Part shown: one piece after another, positions 1 to 8,208 of the stretch | Position numbering within the stretch: position 1 is the stretch's first letter | Layout of the letters: each line of letters begins with the position of its first letter | Origin: Pseudomonadota bacterium | GTDB lineage: Bacteria; Myxococcota_A; UBA9160; SZUA-336 | Length of the DNA stretch: 41,346 bases | Direction: 5' to 3' | Assembly (NCBI GenBank): GCA_021295775.1 | Contig: JAGWBS010000013.1 | Span: 3,581-44,926, forward strand | The notes under the pieces: generated by a model | Databases searched by the model: none | What the model saw: only the letters and a program-made list of their open reading frames with translations | What the model was told of the DNA's origin: nothing | Position numbers and translations under genes: made by a program

Positions 1-1137
1 ATCGGCGCGGGGTTCGGCCACGCTCTCTTCGGCTACGGCCTGCTGGCGGCGGCGGCGCACACCTCGGCGCGCGCCCGGCCGCGCGTGCGCGGACGCGGCT
101 TCCAGTTGGCGGTCAGCCTGCCCGCGCAGACTTTCCTGGCGACCGGCTTCCTTTGCGGCGCCTGGTTCCTGGCGCTGGCGCTGCCGCGTGCGGTCCTGGC
201 GCTGACGGGCTGGGACGCCGGGCTGGCCGCCCTGCGCTGGCTGGACTGGGTCCCGCTGGGGATCGGGGCGGCCGCGCTGGTGACCTCGCTGAGGCAGCGC
301 CTGGAGACCGTCCGCATCCGGCTGGGCGACGCCGGGCCGGAGCGGGTCGAGCGCGTGCCGCACGCCCGCTACCGGGGCCGCGCGCCCGACCTGTCGGGGC
401 CGCGTCCGCTGCGCATCGCGCAGATCGCCGACCCGCACCTGGGTCCCTGGCAGACGGTCGAAAAGCTGAGGCGCCGCGCGGCCTCGCTGGTCGCGCAGGA
501 GCCCGATCTGGTGGCGCTCACCGGCGACTTCCTGACCATGGAGAGCCACGACGCGGCCGAGGCGCTGGCGCGCGCGCTCGAGCCGCTGCGCGAGCTGCGG
601 GGCCGCTGCTTCGCCGTCTTCGGCAATCACGACCTGGAGGCGCCCGACGCCATCTCCGACGCGCTGCGCGCCAACCACGTCGAGCTGCTGATCGACGCCG
701 AGAAGCGCGTGCGGACCGAAGCCGGGGCGGTGCAGGTCGTGGGGGCGAATCACGTCTGGCGCGACCGGGAGCGGCACCTCGGGGAGCTGCTTGCCCGCTT
801 CCCGCGCGTCCCCAGCCATCTGCGCCTGCTGCTGCTGCACGACCCGTCGGCCTTCGCCCACGTGGCGCCCGGCGAGGTCGACCTGACGCTCTCCGGCCAC
901 ACCCACGGCGGACAGCTCGGCCTGCTGAGCCTGGGCCTGCCGTGGACGGTGCTGTCGCGCACGCGCTGGCCGGACCACGGACTCTTCGCCCGCGGCGCCG
1001 GCCGCCTCTACGTCCACCGCGGCACCGGCTTCTACGGCTTTCCGCTGCGGGTGGGCGTGCCCGGAGAGCACTCGATCCTGGAAGTGTTCCGCGCCGAACC
1101 GGCCGGCGGCGGCGAGGCGACGGCCTTCGCGCACTGA
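1..1137 (+). CDS. Membrane-anchored calcineurin-like metallophosphoesterase (5' end outside window)
   Basis: The reading frame is open from the first base, so the true start lies upstream; at least 378 residues are visible. Two hydrophobic stretches near the visible N-terminus suggest membrane anchoring, followed by a soluble catalytic domain. The metal-binding motifs of the calcineurin-like phosphoesterase fold appear in order: ADPHLG (D-x-H), GDFL, GNHDLE, LLLHDP and GHTHGGQ. This order matches the YaeI/YkuE-type enzymes, which are known for two-metal phosphoester hydrolysis, in some members on lipid A precursors or lipids. The real substrate cannot be read from sequence. The stop lies 25 bases before the next promoter-like box, so the next gene is probably transcribed on its own. 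Family assignment is firm; substrate is unknown. Confidence 0.88.
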   Translation: MGAGFGHALFGYGLLAAAAHTSARARPRVRGRGFQLAVSLPAQTFLATGFLCGAWFLALALPRAVLALTGWDAGLAALRWLDWVPLGIGAAALVTSLRQRLETVRIRLGDAGPERVERVPHARYRGRAPDLSGPRPLRIAQIADPHLGPWQTVEKLRRRAASLVAQEPDLVALTGDFLTMESHDAAEALARALEPLRELRGRCFAVFGNHDLEAPDAISDALRANHVELLIDAEKRVRTEAGAVQVVGANHVWRDRERHLGELLARFPRVPSHLRLLLLHDPSAFAHVAPGEVDLTLSGHTHGGQLGLLSLGLPWTVLSRTRWPDHGLFARGAGRLYVHRGTGFYGFPLRVGVPGEHSILEVFRAEPAGGGEATAFAH

Positions 1138-1162
1138 TCGCCGCGCCCCCGGGACCATCCAC

Positions 1163-1168
1163 TAGACT
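1163..1168 (+). promoter_or_regulatory. -10-like box TAGACT upstream of the YihY gene
   Basis: TAGACT lies so that transcription would start near 1175, giving a short leader that holds GGTGGAGG (1181-1188) before the GTG at 1193. No -35 match is visible at normal spacing. The box belongs to the recurring TAnnCT series of this window. Confidence 0.45.
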
Positions 1169-1192
1169 GTGATGGGTTCGGGTGGAGGCGGC

Positions 1193-2517
1193 GTGAGCGG
1201 CGATCCGGCGGGCGGAGGCATCTCGGACTGGCGGCGGCGGCTGAGGCGCTTCGTGCAGCAGGACCTGTGGAGCGCCGAGGCCATGGCGCGTCACGGCCTG
1301 GAGCGCTTCCAGGGCTTCCTGCAGTTCTCCGTGGCGGTCGCCCAGGGCGTGGCGCGGGACACTCTGCTGCTGCGGGCCAGCGCGCTGACCTCCTATTCGC
1401 TGCTGTCGATCGTGCCGCTGCTGGCGTTCGCGCTCTCCATCGCCGAGGGCGTGGGGGTCGAGGTCGGGGAGAATCTGACCGCCCTGGTGATCGGCCAGCT
1501 GGCGCCCGGCAACCCCGAGGCCGCCGCCCGCATCGCCGCGACCGTGCGCGAAATCGACTTCGCCTCGCTGGGCACGCTCGGCGCCACGATCCTATTCGCC
1601 ACCACGGTGCTCAGCATCCGCAGCATCGAGAGCACGCTGAACACCATCTGGGGGCTGACCCGCGACCGGCGCTGGGAACGCCGCATCGCGGACTACTTGG
1701 CCGTGCTGATCGTCGCTCCGCTGCTGGTCGGGGTGGCGCTCTCGGTCGGGACGACCGCAGCCTTCCAGTCGCTGCGCTCGGTGGAGCTGTTCCAGGCCGC
1801 CTACGACACCGGCCTGGAGCTGGCGCCGCTTTTCTTCCTGTGGGCGGGGTTCGCGTTCCTGTACTGGTTCTTGCCCAACACGCGCGTGCGCGTGGCGCCG
1901 GCGCTGATCGGGGGCCTGGTCGCGGCGGGTCTCTTCGTTCTGGCGCAGCGGGTCTACGTGGGCTTCAGCATCGGATTCGCGCGCTCCAACGCGCTCTACG
2001 GCGGGCTGGCCGCGCTGCCGCTGCTGCTGGTCTGGATCTACACCTCCTGGACGATCGTGCTGCTGGGCGCCGAGATCGCGGCCACCTGGGAGAACCTGGT
2101 GCACCTGCGGCGCGCCCGGCGAGGCTCCGAGCCGAGCCCGGCCGCGCGCGAGGCCATCGGCCTGGCGATCGCGGCGCGCATCGCGCGCCGCTTCGACCGC
2201 GGCGGCGACCCGGTCGACGCCGAGGAGCTGGCGGACCGGCTGGAGATCCCCCTGCGCAGCGTGCGCTCGATCCTGGGCGACCTGCAGGCGGCGGGCCTGG
2301 TCTCGCTCCAGGACGACCGCGGGCGGGCGCGCTACCCGCTCGCCCGCTCGGCCGCACGGGAGCGCGTGACCCAGGGGCTGGACGCCCAGCGCGGGGCGCG
2401 CGGCGACCTCGCCGCGCTCGACCCGCCGGGCGGGCCCGTGCGCGCGCTGCTGTCCGAGCTGGACCGCGCACCCTCGCGGAGCTGGCGCGCGAGCCCGACG
2501 GCCGTTCCGGCGTCTGA
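1193..2517 (+). CDS. YihY/BrkB-family inner membrane protein (apparent frameshift near its 3' end)
   Basis: Residues 50-290 hold the six hydrophobic segments and conserved features of the YihY/BrkB (formerly RNase BN) family, including the SYSLLSIVPLL entry, the LNTIWGL region and the LLLVWIYTSWTIVLLGAE signature. A winged-helix-like tail follows, as in longer members. I prefer GTG 1193 because GGTGGAGG sits four bases upstream; GTG 1169 in the same frame would abut the -10 box. As read, the frame runs on through 2517 into the next gene (one 761-codon frame to 3454). In the +1-offset frame, the end reads LAELAREPDGRSGV then stop at 2515-2517, a natural charged tail, while the read-through peptide looks non-coding. 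I therefore infer a one-base indel around 2465-2475, either a sequencing error or a real fusion. The family's function is not settled. Confidence 0.8.
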
Positions 2518-2599
2518 GCGCTTCCGGACCCGGGTTCTTGGCCTGACGGAGGGCGCGGCTACACTCCCGGCCCGCAGCGCGCGACCGAGACCGAACGAG
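2465..2599 (+). other. Read-through junction joining YihY-like and EEP-family frames
   Basis: Between the end of the YihY domain and ATG 2600 the common frame encodes a low-complexity Arg/Pro/Ala/Ser stretch with no domain character. It also overlaps a promoter-like pair (2538-2565). This is what a translated intergenic region looks like. A one-base change near 2470 would restore two separate genes. Confidence 0.55.
2538..2565 (+). promoter_or_regulatory. Candidate promoter (TTGGCC, 16 bp, TACACT) for the EEP gene
   Basis: TTGGCC at 2538-2543 and TACACT at 2560-2565 are 16 bases apart, and the box is followed by CCCGGCCCGC as at several other genes here. Transcription would start near 2572, ahead of ATG 2600. 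Its presence supports the phosphatase-family gene being separate from the upstream membrane protein. Confidence 0.45.
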
Positions 2600-3454
2600 A
2601 TGCAAAGCAGCGACCCGGCCCCGAGGCGCGCGACGGCGCGCAGACGAGCGCGGGACCCGTACGCGCGCACCCGCTCGCTGCTCGAGCGGCAGGTGCCCTA
2701 CCTGTCCAGCGTGCGCGCGCCGCAGCGCCCTTCGCCCCCGGCGGGACCCGGCCGGGTTCTCGACGTGGCTACCTACAACGTGCACCGCTGGGCGGGAGCC
2801 AGCGGCGGACGGAGCTGGAATCCGGAGCTGGCGTGCCAGGTGGTGCGCGAGCTGGACGCCGACGTGATCGCGCTGCAGGAGGTGCTGCACCCGTTCGGCC
2901 GCTCCAGCCCGCTCGAGCGAGTCGCCGACGACCTGAACCTGCACCTGGCGTTCGTTTCGACGCGCGTCCACCGGCGCGGCGAACTGGGCAACGCCATCCT
3001 GTCGCGCTGGCCGTTGACCGGCGTGTTCACCATCGACCTGAGCGTCGGCCGCATGGAGCGGCGTTCGGCCGTCGCGGTGCTGTTTCACGACCGGCACGAC
3101 TCGGTGGCGATCGTGGCCACGCACCTGTCGCTGGTCGACCGCAAGCGCAAGCGGCAGGTCCAGTCGATCCTGGGCCACCCGCAGCTCCAGGGCCCGGTGC
3201 TGCTGCTGGGCGACATGAACGCCTGGCGCCGCTGCGAGGCCACCCGGCAGTTGGACGAAGAGTTCGACACGCGCCACCACAACGACCAGTGGCCGGCCAG
3301 TTTTCCGTCGGCGCGGCCGGTGATGGCGCTGGACCGGGTCTACGCGCGCGGCGCCTCCGTCACCCGTATCCGCCCGCACTCCAGCGAGGCGGCGCGCCAC
3401 GGCTCCGACCACCTGCCGGTGGTGGCGCGGGTCCGGCTCGACAGGCCCGGCTGA
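2600..3454 (+). CDS. Endonuclease/exonuclease/phosphatase (EEP) family hydrolase
   Basis: From ATG 2600 the protein is 284 residues. After a basic, probably disordered N-terminus of about 55 residues come the EEP fold motifs in order: TYNVHRW (metal Asn), DVIALQEV (metal Glu), GNAILSRWP, VATHLSL, LLLGDMNAW (catalytic Asp/Asn), ALDRVYARG and GSDHLPVVARV (catalytic Asp-His). All catalytic positions are present, so an active Mg-dependent phosphodiesterase or phosphatase is expected. Small bacterial members of this type often sit beside phospholipid genes, but the substrate is unknown. The frame is continuous with the upstream YihY-like gene; a promoter-like element and an internal ATG argue for a separate protein. 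The AI-2E-type permease starts 20 bases after the stop and may be co-transcribed. Confidence 0.85.
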   Translation: MQSSDPAPRRATARRRARDPYARTRSLLERQVPYLSSVRAPQRPSPPAGPGRVLDVATYNVHRWAGASGGRSWNPELACQVVRELDADVIALQEVLHPFGRSSPLERVADDLNLHLAFVSTRVHRRGELGNAILSRWPLTGVFTIDLSVGRMERRSAVAVLFHDRHDSVAIVATHLSLVDRKRKRQVQSILGHPQLQGPVLLLGDMNAWRRCEATRQLDEEFDTRHHNDQWPASFPSARPVMALDRVYARGASVTRIRPHSSEAARHGSDHLPVVARVRLDRPG

Positions 3455-3474
3455 CGCCCGCATCCTGACCGTCC

Positions 3475-4488
3475 GTGCCCAGCGAGATCGAACAGCGCAT
3501 TCAGACGGTCAGCCTGCTGCTGCTGAGCGCCGTGGCCACCGCGGTGGCCCTGTACTGGCTCAAGCCGCTGATGATCCCGTTCGTGCTGGCGGTGTTCGTG
3601 GCGCTGGGCCTGGCCGCCGCCGCGGACGCCCAGGTGCGCTACCTGCGCCTGCCGCGGGCCGTCGCCTTCGCCACCACGCTGCTCTTGGCGCTGCTCGCCT
3701 CCGGTCTGGTCGCGGGGCTGATCGCGGCCTCGGTCGGACAGCTCGTGGACAACGCCGAAACCTACCAGGCCCGCCTGACCGATCTCCTGCAGCGGATTTC
3801 GGCCGCGCTGCCCCTGGAGCGCCTGGGGCTCTCGCCGGAGGACGCGGCGGAGCCGCTGGCGGCGCTGCCGGTCGGATCGATCGGAACGCTGCTGGCCCTC
3901 ACCGCCAACACCATCCTGGATCTCCTGTCCCGGTCTTTCCTGGTGCTGATCTTCGTGGTCTATCTGCTGCTCGGCCTGGGCTCGCGGGGCGCCGGAGGGA
4001 GCGGGGTCTGGCGCGAGATCGAGGTGCGGGTCGAGCGCTACCTGGCCGTCAAACTGGCGGTCTCGCTCGCCACCGGCGTGCTGGTCGGGTCGGTGCTGGG
4101 GGCGCTGGGCGTGGAGCTGGCGCTGGTCTTCGGTCTGTTCGCGTTTCTGCTCAACTTCATCCCCAGCGTGGGCTCCGTGATCGCCACCCTCCTGCCGCTT
4201 CCGGTCGTGATCGCGAGCCCCGACATCGGCCCCGCCACCGCGGTGCTGGCCATCGTTCTGCCCGGAGCGGTCCAAGTCGGGATCGGCAACTTCCTCGAGC
4301 CCCGCATCATGGGCGACTCGCTCGACCTGCATCCGCTGGTCATCCTGATGGCGCTGATCTTCTGGGGAATGCTGTGGGGGATCGCCGGCATGCTGCTGGC
4401 GACGCCGATCACGGCCGTGCTAAAGATTCTGCTCGGGCGGCTGGAGATCACCCGCCCGCTCAGCGACCTGCTCGGCGGCCGGGTCTGA
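3475..4488 (+). CDS. AI-2E family transporter (PerM/YdiK-like permease)
   Basis: A 337-residue polytopic membrane protein starting at GTG 3475. It shows paired N-terminal membrane helices (residues 15-80), a central soluble segment (about 90-140), and a C-terminal block of four to five helices. The C-terminal block has the family signatures NFIPSVGSVIATLLP and FLEPRIMGDSLDLHPLVILMAL, and the tail helix MLLATPITAVLKILL. The family is named for AI-2 export (TqsA), but many members move other solutes, including Na+/H+ antiport, so the substrate is open. It lies 20 bases after the EEP-family gene. The following gene has its own promoter-like pair. No catalytic residue is expected. Family assignment is secure. 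Confidence 0.87.
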   Translation: MPSEIEQRIQTVSLLLLSAVATAVALYWLKPLMIPFVLAVFVALGLAAAADAQVRYLRLPRAVAFATTLLLALLASGLVAGLIAASVGQLVDNAETYQARLTDLLQRISAALPLERLGLSPEDAAEPLAALPVGSIGTLLALTANTILDLLSRSFLVLIFVVYLLLGLGSRGAGGSGVWREIEVRVERYLAVKLAVSLATGVLVGSVLGALGVELALVFGLFAFLLNFIPSVGSVIATLLPLPVVIASPDIGPATAVLAIVLPGAVQVGIGNFLEPRIMGDSLDLHPLVILMALIFWGMLWGIAGMLLATPITAVLKILLGRLEITRPLSDLLGGRV

Positions 4489-4516
4489 GCGCGGGTCGGA
4501 GGGTCGGGCGAGAGCC

Positions 4517-4544
4517 TTGCCGACCGGGGGCCGCCGGGTATGCT
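4517..4544 (+). promoter_or_regulatory. Candidate promoter (TTGCCG, 16 bp, TATGCT)
   Basis: TTGCCG at 4517-4522 and TATGCT at 4539-4544 are separated by 16 bases, the best-formed promoter pair in the window. A start near 4551 leaves a leader containing GGAGG (4559-4563) four bases before ATG 4568. Confidence 0.55.
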
Positions 4545-4567
4545 GGGCGGCCGAACGCGGAGGAATA

Positions 4568-5443
4568 ATGGATCTGGGCAAGCTGGGAGTCTGGTACTTC
4601 ACGGATCAAATGCCGGCCCCCGAACTGGTCGCGCTGAGCCGGCGGATCGAGCGCTGGGGCTACGGAGCGCTGTGGGTGCCGGAGGCGGTGGGACGCGATC
4701 CCTTCGCTCTATCGGCAGCCGTCCTGGCGCAAACCGAGAGCCTGGTGCTGGCCACCGGCATCGCCAACATCTACGCGCGCGACCCCAACGCCATGGCGGC
4801 GGCGCAGAAGACCGTCGCCGAGCAGTCGGGCGGGCGTTTCCTGCTGGGCCTGGGCGTCTCGCACGCGCCGATGGTCGAGGGTCTGCGCGGTCACGCCTAC
4901 GGCAAGCCGGTCGCCACCATGCGCGCCTACCTGGAGCGCATGGGTCAGGCGCCCTATGCCGGGGCCCCGCCGCCCGACGACCTGCCGATCGTGCTGGCCG
5001 CGCTCGGCCCCAGGATGCTCGCGCTGTCGGCGGAGCAGACGCAGGGCGCCCACCCCTACAACACGGACCCGGAGCACACCCGCCGGGCGCGCGAGATCAT
5101 GGGTCCGGACGCCTGGCTGTGCGTGGAGCAGAAGGTGGTCTTCGAGCCGGACGTCGCCCAGGCGCGCCAAGTCGCGATCGCCGGGCTGCAGATGTACAAG
5201 CCGCTGCCGAACTACCGCAACAACTGGAAGCGGCTGGGTTATTCCGAAGAGGAGATCGAGAGCGACTCCGACCGTTTCATCGACGGGATCGTGGCCTGCG
5301 GGGGCGAGGACATCGTCCGCGGGCGCATTCAGGCGCACCTCGACGCGGGCGCCAGCCACATCTGCATCCAGCCGCTCAACCCCGCGGGCGGGCCGGGGCC
5401 GGACGAGCGCATCCTGGAGATCCTGGCCCCGGCGGGCGGCTGA
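4568..5443 (+). CDS. Luciferase-like (LLM class) F420-type oxidoreductase
   Basis: The 291-residue protein has the bacterial-luciferase TIM barrel. The N-terminus LGVWYFTDQM, the ALWVPEAVGRDPFALSAAVLAQT segment, LVLATGIANIYARDP and GGRFLLGLGVSHAPMVEG are typical of the probable F420-dependent TIGR03620-like group. The loop G-L-G-V-S-H is where the cofactor phosphate binds in relatives. The start at ATG 4568 is set by GGAGG four bases upstream; a longer in-frame ATG at 4517 would overlap the promoter. F420 rather than FMN is inferred from family resemblance, not from a diagnostic residue. It is followed by an independently promoted HD gene. A role in reducing a small organic or ketone substrate is likely, but the substrate is unknown. 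Confidence 0.83.
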   Translation: MDLGKLGVWYFTDQMPAPELVALSRRIERWGYGALWVPEAVGRDPFALSAAVLAQTESLVLATGIANIYARDPNAMAAAQKTVAEQSGGRFLLGLGVSHAPMVEGLRGHAYGKPVATMRAYLERMGQAPYAGAPPPDDLPIVLAALGPRMLALSAEQTQGAHPYNTDPEHTRRAREIMGPDAWLCVEQKVVFEPDVAQARQVAIAGLQMYKPLPNYRNNWKRLGYSEEEIESDSDRFIDGIVACGGEDIVRGRIQAHLDAGASHICIQPLNPAGGPGPDERILEILAPAGG

Positions 5444-5476
5444 TCCCCGGGCGGCCTGCGGACGCTCCGCTTCGGA

Positions 5477-5482
5477 TAGACT
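5477..5482 (+). promoter_or_regulatory. -10 box TAGACT six bases before GTG start (leaderless)
   Basis: TAGACT is followed by GCGGGC and then GTG 5489. A normal -10 to +1 distance places the first transcribed base at the start codon itself, and there is no ribosome-binding site. No -35 match is visible. Confidence 0.5.
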
Positions 5483-5488
5483 GCGGGC

Positions 5489-6079
5489 GTGGAAGAGGGC
5501 GAGCGGCGGCGACTCGGCGAGGCGTTGGCGTTCGCGCTCGACGCGCACGCCGGGCAGACGCGCAAGGGAACGGACGCTCCCTACGCCAGCCACCTGCTGC
5601 AGGTGGCGGGACTGGTGCTGGAGTGCGGCGGGGACGTGGAACAGGCGATCGCCGGCCTGCTCCACGACACCCTCGAAGACTGTCCCGGGGTCGACCAGGC
5701 GCAGCTCGAAGAGCGCTTCGGCCCCGGGGTGGCGCGGATCGTGCTCGACTGCACCGACACCCTGCCGGGAGAAGCGCCGCGCGCGGAGCAGCCGTGGGAG
5801 GAGCGCAAGCGCGCCCTGCTGGCGAAGCTCGCGTCGGCGGGAGAGCGCAGCCTGCTGGTCGCGGCCTGCGACAAGCACAACAATCTGCGCGCTCTGCTGA
5901 GGGACCTGCGCGCGGGCGGGATCGAAGTCTTCGCGCGCTTCAACGCCGGACCCGAGCGGCAGCTCTGGTACTTCGAAAGCGTGCTGGAGCTGCTGCGGGG
6001 CCGAATCCCGGCGAATCTCTTCGCCGAGATGCAGGCGGAGGTGGGGGAGCTGAGGGAACGGGTCGCGGGGCGGACCTGA
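5489..6079 (+). CDS. Small HD-domain hydrolase, (p)ppGpp-hydrolase-like
   Basis: This 196-residue protein is almost entirely one HD domain of the RelA/SpoT hydrolase (MESH1-like) type. Seen in order are ALDAHAGQTRKG, PYASHLLQVA (first metal His), GLLHDTLED (the HD pair plus the ED of the hydrolase motif), FGPGVARIVLDCTD, and ACDKHNNLRALL, whose Asp occupies the place of the family's KLADRLHN. No synthetase, TGS or ACT domain is present. Members of this group remove the 3'-pyrophosphate from ppGpp or act on related nucleotides, so a role in tuning the stringent response is likely. The GTG at 5489 lies exactly six bases after TAGACT, so the mRNA is probably leaderless. It converges with the cyclophilin gene across 36 bases. 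Confidence 0.82.
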   Translation: MEEGERRRLGEALAFALDAHAGQTRKGTDAPYASHLLQVAGLVLECGGDVEQAIAGLLHDTLEDCPGVDQAQLEERFGPGVARIVLDCTDTLPGEAPRAEQPWEERKRALLAKLASAGERSLLVAACDKHNNLRALLRDLRAGGIEVFARFNAGPERQLWYFESVLELLRGRIPANLFAEMQAEVGELRERVAGRT

Positions 6080-6115
6080 ACGGCCCCGCCGCGCTCCCGC
6101 CACTCCGGGCCCGCT

Positions 6116-6781
6116 CTATTCGAGCGTGATCTTCGCGTCGAGGATGACCAGGCGCTCGAGCGGCCGGCCGCTGCGGGTGCCGGCCTCTTCGAGCTTGTCC
6201 AGCACCCGCCGGCCGGCCATCACCCGCCCGAAGATGGTGTGCGCCCCGTCGAGGTGAGGCGTGGGCACGAAGGTCAGGAAAAACTGCGAGCCGTCCGTGC
6301 CGGGACCGGCGTTGGCCATGCTCAGCAGTCCCCCCCGGTCGTGGCGCACGTCCGGGCTGAACTCGCCGTCGTACTCGTAGCCGGGACCCGACATTCCGGT
6401 TCCGGTCGGATCGCCTCCCTGGGCCATGAAGCCGGGGATCACGCGGTGGAAGACGCAGTCGTCGTAGAAACCCAGCCGCGTCAGGTAGATCGTGCTGGTG
6501 ACGTGCATCGGCGCGACCTGAGGCATCAACTCGATCTTGATCGCGCCCTTGTTGGTGCGCAGCGTCCAGAAGTACTCCCGCTCCGGGTCGAAGCTCTGCT
6601 GGGGCGGACGGGCCAGGCGCAGCTTCCATCCGTCGCGGCTGGTGTCGACGTTCTGCTGCTCGATGAAGGCGTCGATCGCCGCGATCGCCGGATCCGACGC
6701 GGTCCCGTTTTCCTCAGCCAAGGCGGCTCCCGCGAGCGCGAGCATCGGACACAGCGCGAGAACCCCGAACTTCAGACGCAT
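6116..6781 (-). CDS. Exported cyclophilin-type peptidyl-prolyl isomerase
   Basis: A 221-residue protein with an N-terminal signal peptide (hydrophobic stretch to about residue 22, cleavage near ALA-EE), so it should act in the periplasm. The cyclophilin domain begins near residue 75 and contains [19 protein letters not shown] (catalytic Arg and Phe/Met/Gln), [19 protein letters not shown] and [15 protein letters not shown], all conserved in active enzymes. It would speed proline isomerisation during folding of exported and outer-membrane proteins. The residues between signal and domain (about 25-70) are unlike the fold and may be a linker. ATG at 6781 is preceded by GGAGAAG. A TACCCT box on the same strand (6854-6849) is a candidate promoter, divergent from the yhbY promoter. 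Confidence 0.9.
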   Translation of the reverse strand: MRLKFGVLALCPMLALAGAALAEENGTASDPAIAAIDAFIEQQNVDTSRDGWKLRLARPPQQSFDPEREYFWTLRTNKGAIKIELMPQVAPMHVTSTIYLTRLGFYDDCVFHRVIPGFMAQGGDPTGTGMSGPGYEYDGEFSPDVRHDRGGLLSMANAGPGTDGSQFFLTFVPTPHLDGAHTIFGRVMAGRRVLDKLEEAGTRSGRPLERLVILDAKITLE

Positions 6782-6848
6782 TCACTTCTTCTCCAACTCG
6801 TCGAAAACGCGGACTGGCCCGGCGGAGCCTGGCCTCCAGGCGACGCAC

Positions 6849-6854
6849 AGGGTA
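6849..6854 (-). promoter_or_regulatory. -10-like box TACCCT for the cyclophilin gene
   Basis: Read on the minus strand, TACCCT followed by a G/C-rich start region lies about 70 bases before the cyclophilin ATG. It shares the TAnnCT form seen elsewhere. Support is by resemblance only. Confidence 0.3.
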
Positions 6855-6977
6855 ACGCGGCGCATTCCGCCGGCCAGCGGACGATCCCCGGCCCGCACAC
6901 GCGCGGGCGAATTCCGGCAAGGGGCGCCGAGGGCGACCCGCCTCGCTCCCGCTCCGGGCCGGGGCCGGCGGTTGGGC

Positions 6978-6983
6978 TATAAA
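6978..6983 (+). promoter_or_regulatory. -10 box TATAAA six bases before GTG start of yhbY
   Basis: TATAAA is followed by GGGGCC and GTG 6990. The spacing puts +1 at the start codon, so yhbY mRNA is predicted to be leaderless. No -35 match is seen. Confidence 0.5.
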
Positions 6984-6989
6984 GGGGCC

Positions 6990-7319
6990 GTGCAACCACT
7001 CGCGGGATTCCAGCGCCGCTATCTGCGCGGCCTCGGCCACGGCCTCAGGCCGGTGGTCGTGGTGGGCAAGGCCGGCCTGAGCACGGGCCTGTTCGACAAA
7101 GCCCGGCTCGAGCTGGACGCCCACGAGCTGATCAAGATCCGCTTCGCCGAGTTCAAGGCCGAGCGCAGAGCCCTGGCCGACCGGCTCGCGAGCGAGACCG
7201 GCAGCGAGGTGGTCGGCCGCACGGGCCACACCGCCCTGCTCTTCCTGCCGCATCCCAATCCGTCCCGGCGTCGGATCCGGCCGCCCGAGCGCCCGTCCTC
7301 GGCCGGAGGGTCGGCATGA
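6990..7319 (+). CDS. yhbY: YhbY/CRS1-YhbY (CRM) domain RNA-binding protein
   Basis: From GTG 6990 the protein has 109 residues. It matches the CRM fold of YhbY, a small protein bound to pre-50S ribosomal particles. Visible are the N-terminal QRRYLRGLGHGLRPVVVVGKAGLS, with the family's G-x-x-GLS turn, the ELIKIRF strand and the TGHTALLFLP end strand. Members aid late assembly of the large ribosomal subunit; that role is known from the family and inferred here. A frame open from 6537 would add unrelated antisense-like residues, so the short start is preferred. The start is six bases after TATAAA and appears leaderless. Its stop overlaps the start of the next gene (ATGA at 7316-7319), which implies translational coupling. 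Confidence 0.85.
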   Translation: MQPLAGFQRRYLRGLGHGLRPVVVVGKAGLSTGLFDKARLELDAHELIKIRFAEFKAERRALADRLASETGSEVVGRTGHTALLFLPHPNPSRRRIRPPERPSSAGGSA

Positions 7320-8182
7320 AGTTCGTCCTCTCCGCGGCCTTCAACGACCCTGGGCACCTGCCCGCGATCGCCCGGGCCGCGGACGAGTCGGGCTGGGAGG
7401 CGCTGAGCCTGTCGGACCACGTCGTCCACCCCGAGAAGCTGGACACGCCCTACCCCTACACCGAGGACGGTTCGCGGCGCTGGCCGGCGTTCACGCCCTG
7501 GCCCGATCCCTGGGTCACGATCGGACACCTGGCCGCGGTCACGCGCCGGCTGCGCTTCTCGACCAACGTCTTCGTGCTGCCGATGCGAAACCCCTTCCTG
7601 GTCGCCAAGGCGGTCTCCACCGCGGCGCTGCTGTCGCAAGGGCGGGTGACGCTGGTGATCGGAGTGGGCTGGTCGAACCTGGAGTTCGAGCTGCTGGGAC
7701 AGAACTTCCGCGACCGGGGCCGGCGCTGCGACGAGATGATCGAGGTGCTGCGCAAGCTCTGGAGCGGCGAGATGGTCGAGCACGCGGGCGAGTTCTACCG
7801 CTTCGACGCGCTGGAGATGACGCCCCCTCCTCCGGAGCGCATCCCCATCTGGGTGGGCGGATTCTCCGAGCCGGCGCTGCGGCGCGCGGCGCGCAACGAC
7901 GGCTGGCTGAGCGACCTTCAGACCGGCGCCGAGATCGTCGAGTGCATCCAGCGGGTGCGCGCCCACCGCGTCCGGCTCGGCCGCGACGAGACCGGGTTCG
8001 ACGTGATGGCCAGTCCCAGCGACGCGGCCGGCCTCGACGACTTCCGGCGCCTGGAGGAGAACGGGGTCACCCACCTGCTCACCATCCCCTGGATGGCCTA
8101 TCACGGCCCCACCCAGGATCTCGAGCAGAAGCTCGACGGCGTGCGCCGCTTCGCGGACGACGTCATCGCCCGCATGCGATAG
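7316..8182 (+). CDS. Luciferase-like (LLM class) F420-type oxidoreductase
   Basis: The 288-residue protein has the luciferase-like TIM-barrel layout of the TIGR03619-like F420 group. Seen are ALSLSDHVVHPEKL near the N-terminus, RLRFSTNVFVLPMRNPFLVAKAV, RVTLVIGVGWSNLEFELLG (cofactor-phosphate loop), the lid segment VEHAGEFYRFDALEMTPPPPERIPIWVGG and a C-terminal helical end. The SDHV motif and a conserved NPFLVAK are typical of enzymes that reduce or oxidise hydrophobic substrates with F420. Its start overlaps the yhbY stop, and an SDR gene follows after 26 bases. An oxidoreductase pair may thus act on one pathway, perhaps a steroid- or fatty-acid-like substrate, but that is a guess from neighbourhood only. 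Confidence 0.85.
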   Translation: MKFVLSAAFNDPGHLPAIARAADESGWEALSLSDHVVHPEKLDTPYPYTEDGSRRWPAFTPWPDPWVTIGHLAAVTRRLRFSTNVFVLPMRNPFLVAKAVSTAALLSQGRVTLVIGVGWSNLEFELLGQNFRDRGRRCDEMIEVLRKLWSGEMVEHAGEFYRFDALEMTPPPPERIPIWVGGFSEPALRRAARNDGWLSDLQTGAEIVECIQRVRAHRVRLGRDETGFDVMASPSDAAGLDDFRRLEENGVTHLLTIPWMAYHGPTQDLEQKLDGVRRFADDVIARMR

Positions 8183-8208
8183 TCCGGCCGAGCGCCGGGG
8201 AGCGAAGC

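Noticed and set aside
6537..6989. N-terminal extension of the yhbY frame
   Set aside because: It runs antisense to the cyclophilin gene and through the promoter; the YhbY domain starts at GTG 6990.
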